DNA of 64,000 nucleotides from CAYFXE01 sp964347035 (GCA_964347035.1 CAYFXE010000009.1:1-64000), one strand, 5' to 3'. Shown: positions 1 through 10,206, numbered from the stretch's first letter. Program-made: numbers and translations. The notes: a model not told the origin generated them from the letters alone.

Positions 1-837
1 AATCATGGGTATGCTGAAGCCAACAATATCGGGTTTGAACAAGCGACAGGAGAGTACATTGCCCTGATCAATAATGATACCGTACTCGACAGATCCTGGC
101 TGGAGAAGGCCATACATGTTTTCCAGAGAGAAGGCAATGAGAGGGTGGGCAGTGTGGCCACAAAAATCATTAATTATCATAATAGAGACGTCATCGATAC
201 GGCTGGAGCCGAACACTTAGGATTTGGAGCCGGTTGGGACTACAAGGGTCTGCCTGTCAATTCTTCAGAAGTCAATAAAAGAAAAGAGGTTTTTGGGGCC
301 TGCGCCTCAGCAGCTCTGTACAGGAAAAGAATTCTCGATCAAATCGGCTTATTCGACCCCGTATATTTTATTTATTTCGAGGACACAGACCTATCTTTCA
401 GGTTAAGGCTTTTTGGATACACGTGTATCTACGAGCCAGAAGCTGCCTGTTTTCACCATGGAGGGGTCAAAGAAGACAAAGATAGTAAATTTTATATAGA
501 TTACGGCCGAAGGAATATCGAATTCCTGTTTGTCAAAAATATGCAAGGAACTCTGTTTGCCAAGTATTTTCTAAGCCACTTCATTTACGAACTCATTCTC
601 TTTTTCTTCTTTCTCTCAGCCGGAAAAGGAATTCCCTTCCTGAGGGCAAAGATCCGATTCCTTAAGAATCTTGGCTATTTACTCCAGGAAAGGAAAAAGT
701 TGAAATTAAAATTGAGAGAAGCGGACAGGCTCAAAAGTGTTTACCAAGTCGAGCAATACTTTTTCCGCTCTCAATGGCGAGGGTTATCCGACAAAGTCCG
801 CAAAGCTTTCCGCCTTTATGGAGTGTACTGGAATTAA
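1..837 (+). CDS. Glycosyltransferase family 2, 5'-truncated by the window edge
   Basis: The reading frame is open from base 1. It begins in the nucleotide-sugar binding part of a GT-A fold: NHGYAEANNIGF, ATGEYIALINNDT (the metal-binding NDT in place of DxD), then YFEDTDLSFRLRLFGY, the usual acceptor-side ED motif of rhamnosyltransferase-like GT2 enzymes. The first in-frame start inside the window is a GTG at 145, but the GT2 core lies upstream of it, so the true start is outside the window. A short hydrophobic stretch (YELILFFFFLSAG) and a basic tail follow the catalytic domain, suggesting membrane association. The next gene (GT4) starts 10 nt downstream. The likely role is adding a sugar during surface-glycan assembly on the cytoplasmic face; donor and acceptor cannot be told from sequence. 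Confidence 0.88.
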   Translation, partial: NHGYAEANNIGFEQATGEYIALINNDTVLDRSWLEKAIHVFQREGNERVGSVATKIINYHNRDVIDTAGAEHLGFGAGWDYKGLPVNSSEVNKRKEVFGACASAALYRKRILDQIGLFDPVYFIYFEDTDLSFRLRLFGYTCIYEPEAACFHHGGVKEDKDSKFYIDYGRRNIEFLFVKNMQGTLFAKYFLSHFIYELILFFFFLSAGKGIPFLRAKIRFLKNLGYLLQERKKLKLKLREADRLKSVYQVEQYFFRSQWRGLSDKVRKAFRLYGVYWN

Positions 838-846
838 AAAAGCCCG

Positions 847-2076
847 ATGACGATCCCAAAACGCCTTCTCTTCCTGAACAGATCATTCTTCCCCGACGTT
901 GAGGCGACAGGTCAATTGTTGACCGAACTCTGTGAAGAACTCGGGAGCGATTTTGATGTTCATGTGGTCTGCGGAAATCCCCTCTACCGCAAAGTCAAAA
1001 ACAGATGGTTCTTCAACAAAAGCCAATACAGAAAGATTACGATTTGGAGGATGAACAACACAACCTTTCCCAAGAAGTATTTCTTCACTCGATTGATCAA
1101 CCTCTTTTCCTATTTCATCCTCTGCTTTTTTCGAGCATTATCGCTTAGAAAAATGGATTGTGTTATTGCCGAAACCGATCCTCCGCTCCTGGCATCCATC
1201 GCTTACATTTACAGTCGCCTTCACAAGAGCCGCTTCATCTACTATTCCCAAGATATTTGGCCCCATGCAGGCCTTGTCAACAGAAAAATGACCAACCCTT
1301 TTCTTGCCAAATCATTAAAAGCAATGAATGGTTTCCTGTATCGAAAGGCTGATCGCACAATTGTCCCCGGACGAGACATGAAGCAGAAACTAAAGGAAGA
1401 GTTTAGCCTTTCCTCGGACAAAATTGCCGTTGTGGAGAATTGGGCTGATCCCGACCAAATTTATCCGGTCAAACCCGAAGACAATTTCTTCCTTGGAAGA
1501 CACTCACTGGAAAGTCGATTTGTGGTGATGTATTCGGGGAACATCGGCCTCTCTCAAGATCTTGAAAAAACGATCGACACCGCCGACCGCCTTAAAGACA
1601 TAAAAGATATCCTATTTGTGTTCATCGGTGATGGAGCCCTGAAGAAAAAACTCATGAACATGGCTGCAACACTTGGCCTGAGGAACGTAAAATTCTTGTC
1701 TTATCAGGAGAAAAAAGATCTAAAATTTTCCCTGAATGCTGCCGACATTCATCTGATTCCCTTAAAAGAAGGAATGAGAGGTATTATCGTCCCCAGCAAA
1801 GTCTATGGAATATTGGCCGCAGGTAAGCCCTTCATAGCTGCTGTCGATGAGGATAGCGAGATCGATAAAATAGTGAAAGAATCCCGATGTGGCCTTGTTG
1901 TCGAGCCTTCAAGCTCTGAGGCGCTCGAAAAGGCTATGCTCTGGGCTTACAACAACCAAGAAAAAATACAAGAGATGGGAAAGAAAGGAAGACAGGTCTT
2001 AGAAAATCAGTACACAAGAAAGATGTGCACTCAAAAATTTAGAAGCGCCGTAGAAAATGTCCTACAGGCGACATGA
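847..2076 (+). CDS. Glycosyltransferase family 4 (WcaI-like)
   Basis: This 409-residue protein has a two-domain GT-B layout. The N-terminal half opens with LLFLNRSFFPDVEATGQLL, as in WcaI-type enzymes, and contains YYSQDIWPHAG. The C-terminal half has MYSGNIGLSQDLE, FVFIGDGALKKKL, and PLKEGMRGIIVPSKVYGILAAGKP, the region that holds the donor nucleotide-sugar in GT4 retaining enzymes. The gene lies in a run of polysaccharide genes: 10 nt after a GT2 gene, and overlapping the glycoside hydrolase gene by 4 nt (ATGA), so the two are probably translationally coupled. Retaining transfer of a sugar to a lipid-linked glycan is the family role; the specific sugar is unknown. Confidence 0.9.
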   Translation: MTIPKRLLFLNRSFFPDVEATGQLLTELCEELGSDFDVHVVCGNPLYRKVKNRWFFNKSQYRKITIWRMNNTTFPKKYFFTRLINLFSYFILCFFRALSLRKMDCVIAETDPPLLASIAYIYSRLHKSRFIYYSQDIWPHAGLVNRKMTNPFLAKSLKAMNGFLYRKADRTIVPGRDMKQKLKEEFSLSSDKIAVVENWADPDQIYPVKPEDNFFLGRHSLESRFVVMYSGNIGLSQDLEKTIDTADRLKDIKDILFVFIGDGALKKKLMNMAATLGLRNVKFLSYQEKKDLKFSLNAADIHLIPLKEGMRGIIVPSKVYGILAAGKPFIAAVDEDSEIDKIVKESRCGLVVEPSSSEALEKAMLWAYNNQEKIQEMGKKGRQVLENQYTRKMCTQKFRSAVENVLQAT

Positions 2077-3428
2077 AGACGATCACAATCTGCGCAGAAT
2101 CCATCGGACCCGGAGTCCAGTATCTGGGCTGGAGTGGACGAGGATGGGCCGATGGAGGACCTACTGGCGCGGGGCCCCTCAGTTCGCAGGCCCCCTCATG
2201 GGACAGCTACAGCCAGGAAATCGGGATAAACATGGTCAGGTTGGGATTCACCATTAGACATTTTTTGCCTGATAAAGAAGACATCGAGCCCCCCTTGGCC
2301 GATCACATAAAGAGAGGACTAGAGAACAACGAAGTTTCCTGGGCCAAAGCCGATCGAACTAGTTATTCGTACTCCCTTCAGCGCTGTCAAGATTTAGGTT
2401 GGAAGTGTCTGGTTTGTATTAATCCATCCTACAAAAGTTACTGGAGTCCTTCTCTTATAATCCAATCCTCTGATTATCTCAAAATCTGGAAGGATTTTTG
2501 CTTCCACCTTGCGAAATGCCTTGAAGAAAACTGGCCGGGTATAACACCGTATTTCGAAGTCACGAATGAGCCCGACATAGGCTACTTCGATGGAGAATCA
2601 TTTCTTCCCGGGTATCAAGGACCAACCGGAGGCATCTCTCCCGCCCAATACAGCGATCTTCTCAAGAGCACCAGGGAAGGTATCAAACAGGCCGTGCCAG
2701 ATGCAAGGATCATCGGTCCTGGGCTTGCCTCCTGGGATCGATCCTGGCTGGAAGAACTTTTCCGTCAGAACAGTTCCTGTTTGGATGGGTTTTCCTATCA
2801 TAACGTTTGTGGAAATCTCAAAGATGAAGAGACGCTGGAAGAGCTCAAACAAGCATTATCATCGTATTCTCCTCAAGCATCCAATCTCGTATTCAACAGC
2901 GAATGGGCTTGGTGGCCGAACCATGATATCAATTCTATAAAAACAGCCTTAAGGATTGCTCAAATTCTTTATTTCCAAATAGCTGGCAGCGCTTACGGCT
3001 CTCTTTACCTCGGCCCTGCTCAACCCAAAGAATTTAAGAAGGGCTTGGGCGTTCTCCAGTTTCACCAAGATGATCCTAATGATGCGGAAAAAACTAAATC
3101 TTTCTATGCCTTTCGATTGATGTCCAGAGGGATCCTCGGCAAGAAATTATTGAAGGTGGAACATACTATAAGAAAAATTCATATCTTAGCTCTCCTCAGT
3201 GATAAAAAGGGACTCGTCATCACTCTCCTCAATCCGAGCAAGAGGAGGTTCGGCAATTTATCCATCCAAATAGACGAGAGCATTAAATTTAGGAAGGAAT
3301 CTTTTTTAAAACGATACCAACTGGACAATGCCCATTCCGACAGCTTTGAAAGATTAGATATCAGTATCTTAAAAAGGTTTCAAATCGGACCGCAGAGTAT
3401 CACCCAGTTTGTGCTTGAATTGAATTAG
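2073..3428 (+). CDS. Clan GH-A glycoside hydrolase (GH39/GH5-like)
   Basis: This 451-residue protein looks like a TIM-barrel glycosidase. It has FEVTNEPDIGYFDG, where the Glu of NEP is the expected acid/base, and about 130 residues later LVFNSEWAWW, where the Glu fits the nucleophile position. A beta-sandwich-like C-terminal part (VITLLNPSKRRFGNLSIQID) follows, as in GH39 relatives. There is no obvious signal peptide, which is odd for a polysaccharide-degrading enzyme. It starts inside the stop codon of the upstream GT4 gene (ATGA overlap). The family assignment is at clan level only, and substrate is not predictable. A role in trimming or proofreading the glycan made by neighbouring transferases is inferred from position. 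Confidence 0.75.
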   Translation: MKTITICAESIGPGVQYLGWSGRGWADGGPTGAGPLSSQAPSWDSYSQEIGINMVRLGFTIRHFLPDKEDIEPPLADHIKRGLENNEVSWAKADRTSYSYSLQRCQDLGWKCLVCINPSYKSYWSPSLIIQSSDYLKIWKDFCFHLAKCLEENWPGITPYFEVTNEPDIGYFDGESFLPGYQGPTGGISPAQYSDLLKSTREGIKQAVPDARIIGPGLASWDRSWLEELFRQNSSCLDGFSYHNVCGNLKDEETLEELKQALSSYSPQASNLVFNSEWAWWPNHDINSIKTALRIAQILYFQIAGSAYGSLYLGPAQPKEFKKGLGVLQFHQDDPNDAEKTKSFYAFRLMSRGILGKKLLKVEHTIRKIHILALLSDKKGLVITLLNPSKRRFGNLSIQIDESIKFRKESFLKRYQLDNAHSDSFERLDISILKRFQIGPQSITQFVLELN

Positions 3429-3547
3429 CGTTCTAGCTCCGAAGTTGCCCTTTGAGCCAGCTTCTCTGTATACAGATCCAAAGAAAGCGATTATTCTCGC
3501 TTAAAGCTTGAAAAGAGGAATATAATTTTGATAAAAATCAAGGAAAC

Positions 3548-5149
3548 ATGAAGTTGACTTGGGTAAAAGAAAAAAATGGGATCGTGCTCCTCGTCGTGCT
3601 CATCCTTCTATTCTCCAGCTATGCGAGGTATAAAAAGATTAGCGGCTCCCTCCCTTATGTTGGTCATCCTGACGAAGAGGCTCTGACCAAACCCGCTGTG
3701 CGCATCCTAAAAACCGGGGACTTTAATCCGCATGCTTTTTTCTGGCCCGCCTTATCCACCTATCTAACAGCTGGCATGTTTGTCCTTGGGTACGTGAATT
3801 CTGTTTCTCAGGGAGAAATCAAAAATACCAAAGACCTAGGCCGTGTGACTTACCCTTATTTCTCCCAGTGGAGACTTGTATTCCCTGCCAAATTATTTTT
3901 CGCACTGCTATCCATCATCGGAATGCTGTTGGCTGGAATAACGGCCTATAAAGTCTCTTCCAATGAACACGCTCTTTATCTCACCCCGCTTCTCTTGGCT
4001 TCATCCTCCTTATACTTTTTTCATTCAGCCCAGTACTTAAACGTCGATATCATCGGTGCCTTCATCGCCATTTTGGCTGTTTGTTACATCATCCTCAAGT
4101 TGGACAGGGATCTGTTTTTGCATAAGTCTGTCATCACCGGGATCTTTTGTGGATTAGCCATTGCTTCCAAGTATAACTATTACTTTGTTTTATTGCCTTC
4201 AGTATTGGCCATTGTCTTCTTTTCAAAAAAGCAGAAAACCCAAAAATTTATCATCTTAATACTCGTGACAATAATCACATTTATCATCTGTGTACCCTAC
4301 AGCATTTTTGATTTCAATACATTCTTAGACGGGATCGGGTTTAATATTTATCACTATAAAATTGGTCACGAAGGCTTTGTCGGAACCGCTGGATTTCCTC
4401 AGTTTATCTACTATGGGAATGCATTAATACAAGAATTTGGGTATGGATTTATGGCGCTTGTTCTCTTGGGAATTCTTTGGAGTTTACTCTCCGATTTTAA
4501 AAAAGGGATAGTCCTTGTTTCTTTACCCTTGTCTTTACTCCTTTATATGTGCTCGATCCGGGTGCATTTCTTAAGAAACATACTCATCATTTATGTTTTT
4601 GCTGGCATATATTGCTCTTTTGGAATCTTATTTCTCTTTAGGTATTTAAGATCACAAATCAAAAAGCTCCCCAGTTTACTCCATGCCAAAATTTCCCAAA
4701 TTGCTCTACCCGTCTTAATCGTGGGGGGAATCATCGCCATTTTCCTTCCCTGGCAAAAAATAATTGATCTCTACGACCTTAAGCAAGATTCAAGAAATCT
4801 AGCCGTGACTTGGATCAAGGAAACTGTCCCTCAAGGTGAAACAATCTTTATTCCTGAAGAACTCGATCTGGATTCGAGAGAATTGGAAAAGGAATATCAA
4901 ATAAATTTCTATGAAGGCTTGAAGTTGAAGCGCTCTTTTCCAAGGTCTCTACCCGGGGCATTTGTGTTGATTCCTGATTATGGATACGACGAGCGCAGGC
5001 CAAAAGGAAAAAAGCTATCATCGAGACTTAATTCTTCTTTCAAAAACATCGATAAAATCATCGAATTCGGAAAACGACCTGTCCTGGTCAATTATTTTAG
5101 AGCCGTCCCCAAAGGCAATCCTAAATTTTTCATAGGAAAGATTCAATAA
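3548..5149 (+). CDS. GT-C fold membrane glycosyltransferase (ArnT/PMT-like)
   Basis: This 533-residue polytopic membrane protein has a layout typical of GT-C enzymes. A short cytoplasmic N-terminus and first membrane helix are followed by an extracytoplasmic loop with an acidic pair (VGHPDEEAL), then many hydrophobic helices and a soluble C-terminal tail of about 130 residues. Such enzymes use polyprenyl-phosphate sugars in the periplasm. An AAGGAAAC ribosome-binding stretch precedes the ATG at 3548. It follows the glycosidase by 119 nt and precedes a second GT-C protein. The donor lipid and acceptor are unknown. Confidence 0.75.
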   Translation: MKLTWVKEKNGIVLLVVLILLFSSYARYKKISGSLPYVGHPDEEALTKPAVRILKTGDFNPHAFFWPALSTYLTAGMFVLGYVNSVSQGEIKNTKDLGRVTYPYFSQWRLVFPAKLFFALLSIIGMLLAGITAYKVSSNEHALYLTPLLLASSSLYFFHSAQYLNVDIIGAFIAILAVCYIILKLDRDLFLHKSVITGIFCGLAIASKYNYYFVLLPSVLAIVFFSKKQKTQKFIILILVTIITFIICVPYSIFDFNTFLDGIGFNIYHYKIGHEGFVGTAGFPQFIYYGNALIQEFGYGFMALVLLGILWSLLSDFKKGIVLVSLPLSLLLYMCSIRVHFLRNILIIYVFAGIYCSFGILFLFRYLRSQIKKLPSLLHAKISQIALPVLIVGGIIAIFLPWQKIIDLYDLKQDSRNLAVTWIKETVPQGETIFIPEELDLDSRELEKEYQINFYEGLKLKRSFPRSLPGAFVLIPDYGYDERRPKGKKLSSRLNSSFKNIDKIIEFGKRPVLVNYFRAVPKGNPKFFIGKIQ

Positions 5150-5205
5150 TCCATTCTAAGATATAAGCATCTCTGCTTAAAAAAAATCCCCTCCTTTTAA
5201 AAAGA

Positions 5206-5234
5206 TTGAAAGAGTCCCTCCACATAAATATAAT
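5206..5234 (+). promoter_or_regulatory. Sigma70-type promoter for the second GT-C gene
   Basis: TTGAAA (5206-5211), a 17-nt spacer, then TATAAT (5229-5234). Transcription would begin near 5241, so the upstream GTG at 5235 cannot be the translation start of the following gene. Confidence 0.6.
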
Positions 5235-5270
5235 GTGTCGAACGGAATGATGAATACCCAAGGAAAACAA

Positions 5271-7256
5271 ATGACACCTAAGTATGAAAAACAAAAAAAA
5301 GCCATCTATGTATTGATCCTTATCTGTCTGTCCATTCTGACTGTTATTCTGTTTTCTAAATTCTCCACAGAAGACTCGTATATAACATACAGATATGCAA
5401 AAAACATCGCCGAAGGAAAGGGGATTGTCTATAATCAGGACGAGCCATTCCTGGGAACCACAACCCCGTTTTATGCCCTCTTCTTATCCCTATTTGGTAT
5501 TCTTGGTTTTAACATCCCCTCCATAGGAGGTATTCTGAGTGGATTATTTTTAGCTCTAGCCCTCCTGTTGCTGTATCTACTGACCTTAAGAAAAGGCTTC
5601 CCAGCCGTTGGATTATTATGTGGCCTATTCATCCTGATGAATCCATGGTTTTTACAAACATTTGGAAGCGAGACCTTTTTTCAACTCCTGATGGTCGTCA
5701 GTGCTTTTTATTTCTATGATCAAAAAAAATATATCCCGACAACTCTCTTCTGTGCCCTTGCCTTCTTGGTCAGGGCCGATGGAATCATTCTTGTTGGTAT
5801 CATCTTTGCAGATTACCTATTCAGGAACAAAAAATTTCCTGTCAAGGAAGCAGCTCTGTTTATCATCATCTGTGCCCCCTTTTTTCTTTTCTACAAGCTG
5901 AATTTCGGGGCCTTAATTCCTTCAACTTTAGAGGCAAAGCAAGCCCAATATGCATCGGGTCTATGGTATAAATTTGTCCCTGGATTCCGTCATTTTGCAG
6001 GAGTCATACTACAACAGAACAAATTGTTTTATCTTTTCATTCCTTTGTTAATCTTTGGAGGCATATCTCTCATCGTGTCTCAGAGAATATGGCTCTTAAT
6101 GACCTCTTGGGCTGTCCTCCATACTCTGGGCTATACATTCCTCAAGGTGTCCTTCTATCACTGGTACCTGATCCCTCTGATATTTTTACTCATGCTCCTG
6201 AGTGGTTTCAGTCTCCGCTTGCTCATATCTGGGCCGCTTTTTTTTAAAGACAATCGAATAAGAAAATGGAATGTAAAAATACTCAACCAAGAGATAAAAA
6301 TATCCATGGCAAAATTTAAAGACATTGATCGACCTTTAAAATGGATCTACCGAACTGTATCATTCATGATCATCGCCTCTCTCATCATCACTCTGTATGG
6401 TAGCTTGAATGCCTTCAGGAATTCCTATAAGTCCTTTCCTTTCCCGAAGCTAGAACTCTATGCCAAAGTCGGAAAATGGATTGCCGAAAACACCCCTCTC
6501 GGGGCCAGCATCGCGGCTCTCGAAGTAGGCTATCTTGGCTATCACTCCGATAGAAGAGTCATCGACCTGGTCGGCCTCATTACCCCTGGTGTAGCCAGAC
6601 ATGTTCGCAATCGAGAGTTACAATGGGCGATAATCAAATACAGACCAGATTACTTTATCAGCAACTCAGAATTCAACGGCTGGTTAAACCCAATCTTTGG
6701 CAATCCATGGTTTGATGAAAGTTATGAGCGGATTAAAGACATATCTCAACCAGGTTATCCTTTCCATGTCGTTGTCTTCGAAAAAGCTGCCAATTCTCGA
6801 TTTCCTCAGATTCTTGAGGTTGACAGTCGGCAAGATGAATCAAATTTCGCCATCGGAGAAATCATCCAGGGAACGGAAATCGGTCAGACCTTCACCTGTA
6901 GTAATAATAATTTAACTCGGATAGATGTGATGCTGGCGACCTACAAAAGAAAAAACCATCAAGAGATCATCTTCCGTCTGAAATACTCCCCGGACGATGA
7001 GGCAGCGATACACACAGAAAAATTCAGCGCCGCTGACGTCGTTGATAATGCCTACAGATCTTTTGAATTTCCGCTAATTCCCGACTCAAAGGGAAAAATG
7101 TTTTATTTTTCTTTCGAGTCCCCGCAATCCGCACCCGGGGATGCGATCACTATCTGGGCGAAAAAGAGAAGTCATTATAAAAAGGGCTCCATCTATATAA
7201 ACAGAAAAAAGACCTCGGGTGATCTTAGATTCATTACCTTTTTCATCGAAGATTAG
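5271..7256 (+). CDS. GT-C type membrane protein (AftB/DUF2029-like)
   Basis: This is a membrane protein of 661 residues if it starts at the ATG at 5271. It has the N-terminal signature of a large family of GT-C proteins: EDSYITYRYAKNIAEG followed by GTTTPFYALFLSL, with the acidic pair in the first periplasmic loop. About ten hydrophobic segments follow, then a periplasmic region of roughly 250 residues that ends in a beta-rich domain. The frame is open from a GTG at 5235, but a -10 box ends at 5234 and an AAGGA lies 6 nt before the ATG at 5271, which favours the later start; ATGs at 5247 and 5250 remain possible. It probably moves a sugar from a lipid carrier to a glycan in the periplasm. Confidence 0.72.
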   Translation: MTPKYEKQKKAIYVLILICLSILTVILFSKFSTEDSYITYRYAKNIAEGKGIVYNQDEPFLGTTTPFYALFLSLFGILGFNIPSIGGILSGLFLALALLLLYLLTLRKGFPAVGLLCGLFILMNPWFLQTFGSETFFQLLMVVSAFYFYDQKKYIPTTLFCALAFLVRADGIILVGIIFADYLFRNKKFPVKEAALFIIICAPFFLFYKLNFGALIPSTLEAKQAQYASGLWYKFVPGFRHFAGVILQQNKLFYLFIPLLIFGGISLIVSQRIWLLMTSWAVLHTLGYTFLKVSFYHWYLIPLIFLLMLLSGFSLRLLISGPLFFKDNRIRKWNVKILNQEIKISMAKFKDIDRPLKWIYRTVSFMIIASLIITLYGSLNAFRNSYKSFPFPKLELYAKVGKWIAENTPLGASIAALEVGYLGYHSDRRVIDLVGLITPGVARHVRNRELQWAIIKYRPDYFISNSEFNGWLNPIFGNPWFDESYERIKDISQPGYPFHVVVFEKAANSRFPQILEVDSRQDESNFAIGEIIQGTEIGQTFTCSNNNLTRIDVMLATYKRKNHQEIIFRLKYSPDDEAAIHTEKFSAADVVDNAYRSFEFPLIPDSKGKMFYFSFESPQSAPGDAITIWAKKRSHYKKGSIYINRKKTSGDLRFITFFIED

Positions 7257-7355
7257 CCGGCGGCTAGAGGCACAAAGGCTGAGGAATTAGCCCCTTCTTC
7301 TGTATCTTAAGCGTCTGTCTCTTTCCAATATCAGGACAGAAGGCTAGTCTTTACT

Positions 7356-10058
7356 TTATAAACGTGCAGGTTTTTTCAATCTATTTGAATGCACGTATAA
7401 ACCTATTAACAAAAGTAATGATCCTAACCCCACAAACGTAGATAAAATAAATATTTTCGATATATGGTACGTGAAGATGATTAATCCTTTTCCTCTCTTT
7501 ATAGCCACTCCCCTGAATAATAAATTTGTCTTCAATACCTCCCTACTTCGTCCGTTCACCGTAACGGACCAGCCCTGATCATAGGCCTCTGGAAAGGTGA
7601 GTATTCCATCGCTATTCGCTTCGTACCTGTAAATAATCTTATTCGGGGTGTATTCAACGACTCTAATCCGACATCTCATGTTTGGTCTGCAATTTAGATT
7701 CAACTTCTGACCTTCCTCAACATAGACCTGTTTTGAGTAATTCATGGATCGGATTTTCCGGATAATCCTATCCTTATCTTCGGGTTTAAAATATTCTGGT
7801 TTACAAAAGAAGATGCCTCTGTTTTTTTTATGTAAACTGTTTTCATAAACCTTTCCGTCCAGTTGATTGTAGACAAGATTATAATAGGGAGGCAGATGAT
7901 CACCGTCGAATTCATACCGGAAGATCAGGTACCGCACTCCCAAGAGCTGAATAAACGAGGACGAAAAATCAGTATGATTAGATTGCAAGTTAGGAGCGGT
8001 TGCTGTTACAAATGATTGTGGAGAAAAGGTATCGACAATCAAGGCCTTATGATCCTGGTGGTAGAATTGATGGACAATTTTTTCTCTGACCCCATAATTT
8101 CCCAAGGTTCCGTTTGTATTGTAATTCGAATCAAAAGCTAAGACTCCCTCATATTTTCGAGAATTCTTTTTGACAAAATTAATGAGCGGTGTATTTATCT
8201 CTGTTAAGAAATGTGATTTTCTATTCACCGGGAGATAATGATGATTCTGAAGGGCAAAATCTGTCGCAAATAGAGGAACTAAGAGGACAAGGAAAAATGC
8301 GGATGTCCGTTTCAAAATAACGGATAATTGAAAAATGATAATGATCGCAGATAACAGGAAAAACGCCGTATGAATCGAATGATAGCTCGTTTCTTTTTCA
8401 GAAGCGGCCGAAGTGATAGCAACGACGACTGAGGATAGGAATAAAATCCCAGTGATCACAAAAAATATAAATTTCCTTTTCTTGTAGAAATTTTGAATGC
8501 CCTTATAGGACTGGATAAACATTTCTAAGCCCTTGGCTCCGAGGATAACAAGGATAAAGCAGCTGAGGCTTTGAAGCCTGGAGAGAGGAGAGGATTTTAA
8601 AACGGGCAACTGACAGCCAATCTGGTAGAAGGGGAAAAGGCCAAACATCGCCATCAGAAACGGAATCAATAAGAGGAAAAACAGGATGTAATACTTCTCT
8701 TTTTCCACGATATCACTCTGAAATTTTTTGGTTCTAACAACAAAAACAACTAACCCTACGAGCAAGAAGAATATGATGATTGAACTCACATAAGGTCTAA
8801 TTTCGGGTGAAATCTTCCAGCCGTGAAATTCAGGAAAAAGGATATTCGCAAAATACTCGGGAGATAAGTGAAAGACTCTTCCTATCCGCCGGTATGAGAT
8901 GTCAAAACTCTGGCTGACGAACACTCGATAATATAATGGAATAAAAAGAAATGAGGCAGTGAGAATACCTAGGATCCAATACAGGGATACTTTAAGAGCC
9001 TCTTTCATTTTAGGTATGAGCCTCAGTTTAGCCACCAAGTAGTATAGAATTAAAAAAAGAGCAACTGCATAAATGGCATAGCCAGCAACGGCAATAAAAC
9101 CTGAATAAATCGTTAAGCCGCTCCCCAGGGCAAAATACAAAAGGAATTTCTTATTCTTGGATTCTAGATAGCTGATCAGAAAGTAGAATAGAAACGGAAA
9201 ATGATAGGCAGGTGAAGATTGAGGCCCAAACAACCAGCCAATGATGTAGCCAGAGAAAGCGTAAGCCAAACCCCCTATGATACAAATCAAATTTCTGAGA
9301 CGAATGGCTCGCAGTAAAAGAAACATTCCGGTCATGCTCAATAATAATTTCAGGATGACTCTAAGAGTCAGGGCATCAACAGGCCTCACTACGAAGGATA
9401 TGAGTCTTTCAGGATGATAAGACTGCGGGTATAGCTGTTCTCCCAATCCTTTCTTGTATTGCCATAGAGGAAAACTCTCTCTTCTTATGGATTGATACGT
9501 ATACGTCCACTGAGGCAAAAAAGCATCAAACAGATCACTCGCCCCACCAGCGGATTCTTCCAGCCCTGCAACATAGGACAAACGATACCCGGGCAATTTA
9601 ATAAACAACGAGAGCGGATCATACACATAATCTTCTTCGAGGAATAACGGAAAGAAGAGGACAAACAACACAAGGAAAAGAACGACGAAATGCATATTTT
9701 TTCGCAACAAAAGTCTATATTTAAAAATTTTGAAATCAGATTTGATATACAGGAATAGCAAAAATGACAGGAAGAGGACAGAATATTTGCTCAAGTAAGA
9801 TATTCCAGGAATCATGTTGATAAAAAATAAGAATATTGCTGAGTAGGGCTTTAAATTATTGATATGAATTCGTTTTTTTTGGGAGACAAATGACAATACC
9901 AAAACAAGGAAAACAGCTAAATGTCGAATCCAATAATAATCAAAAGGAATTCTATTCTTATTGAAAAAAGTTATTTCTATAATCAAACTTAAAACACCAA
10001 AATAGAGAATAAAAAATAATATTTTTAAAAAGTGGAGGATTAAGGTTCTTAGTTTCAT
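7356..10058 (-). CDS. YfhO-family large membrane protein
   Basis: This 900-residue protein is convergent with the plus-strand glycan genes. It has roughly a dozen hydrophobic helices over the first 600 residues, including SGYIIGWLFGPQSS, and a soluble C-terminal part. The C-terminal motif FPEAYDQGWSVTVNGRS followed by LFRGVAIKRGKG is the hallmark of YfhO proteins, which in Firmicutes are linked to glycosylation of lipoteichoic acid or other surface polymers. GT-C like topology is expected. The start at 10058 has no clear Shine-Dalgarno but sits about 27 nt after a predicted transcription start. It is the only minus-strand gene in the glycan locus, so it is separately transcribed. Confidence 0.8.
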   Translation of the reverse strand: MKLRTLILHFLKILFFILYFGVLSLIIEITFFNKNRIPFDYYWIRHLAVFLVLVLSFVSQKKRIHINNLKPYSAIFLFFINMIPGISYLSKYSVLFLSFLLFLYIKSDFKIFKYRLLLRKNMHFVVLFLVLFVLFFPLFLEEDYVYDPLSLFIKLPGYRLSYVAGLEESAGGASDLFDAFLPQWTYTYQSIRRESFPLWQYKKGLGEQLYPQSYHPERLISFVVRPVDALTLRVILKLLLSMTGMFLLLRAIRLRNLICIIGGLAYAFSGYIIGWLFGPQSSPAYHFPFLFYFLISYLESKNKKFLLYFALGSGLTIYSGFIAVAGYAIYAVALFLILYYLVAKLRLIPKMKEALKVSLYWILGILTASFLFIPLYYRVFVSQSFDISYRRIGRVFHLSPEYFANILFPEFHGWKISPEIRPYVSSIIIFFLLVGLVVFVVRTKKFQSDIVEKEKYYILFFLLLIPFLMAMFGLFPFYQIGCQLPVLKSSPLSRLQSLSCFILVILGAKGLEMFIQSYKGIQNFYKKRKFIFFVITGILFLSSVVVAITSAASEKETSYHSIHTAFFLLSAIIIIFQLSVILKRTSAFFLVLLVPLFATDFALQNHHYLPVNRKSHFLTEINTPLINFVKKNSRKYEGVLAFDSNYNTNGTLGNYGVREKIVHQFYHQDHKALIVDTFSPQSFVTATAPNLQSNHTDFSSSFIQLLGVRYLIFRYEFDGDHLPPYYNLVYNQLDGKVYENSLHKKNRGIFFCKPEYFKPEDKDRIIRKIRSMNYSKQVYVEEGQKLNLNCRPNMRCRIRVVEYTPNKIIYRYEANSDGILTFPEAYDQGWSVTVNGRSREVLKTNLLFRGVAIKRGKGLIIFTYHISKIFILSTFVGLGSLLLLIGLYVHSNRLKKPARL

Positions 10059-10091
10059 TGTGTATGAAAGATGAAATTATAAATTATTTCC

Positions 10092-10120
10092 AATCTATTT
10101 AATAGTGAGTCCTAAGTCAA
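10092..10120 (-). promoter_or_regulatory. Putative sigma70 promoter of the YfhO-like gene
   Basis: On the minus strand TTGACT (10120-10115), a 17-nt spacer and TAGATT (10097-10092). The 5' leader would be about 27 nt. Confidence 0.45.
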
Positions 10121-10206
10121 CTTAACAGTCAAGAAGGTTGGCTTTTCCAAAATCGTGATTAAGGTGTTTTTGGATGAAACCTTTAAATGAGAGGCCCAAT
10201 CCGTGA

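Noticed and set aside
5235..5270. GTG start at 5235 for the second GT-C gene
   Set aside because: It lies directly after a TATAAT -10 box, upstream of the predicted transcription start.
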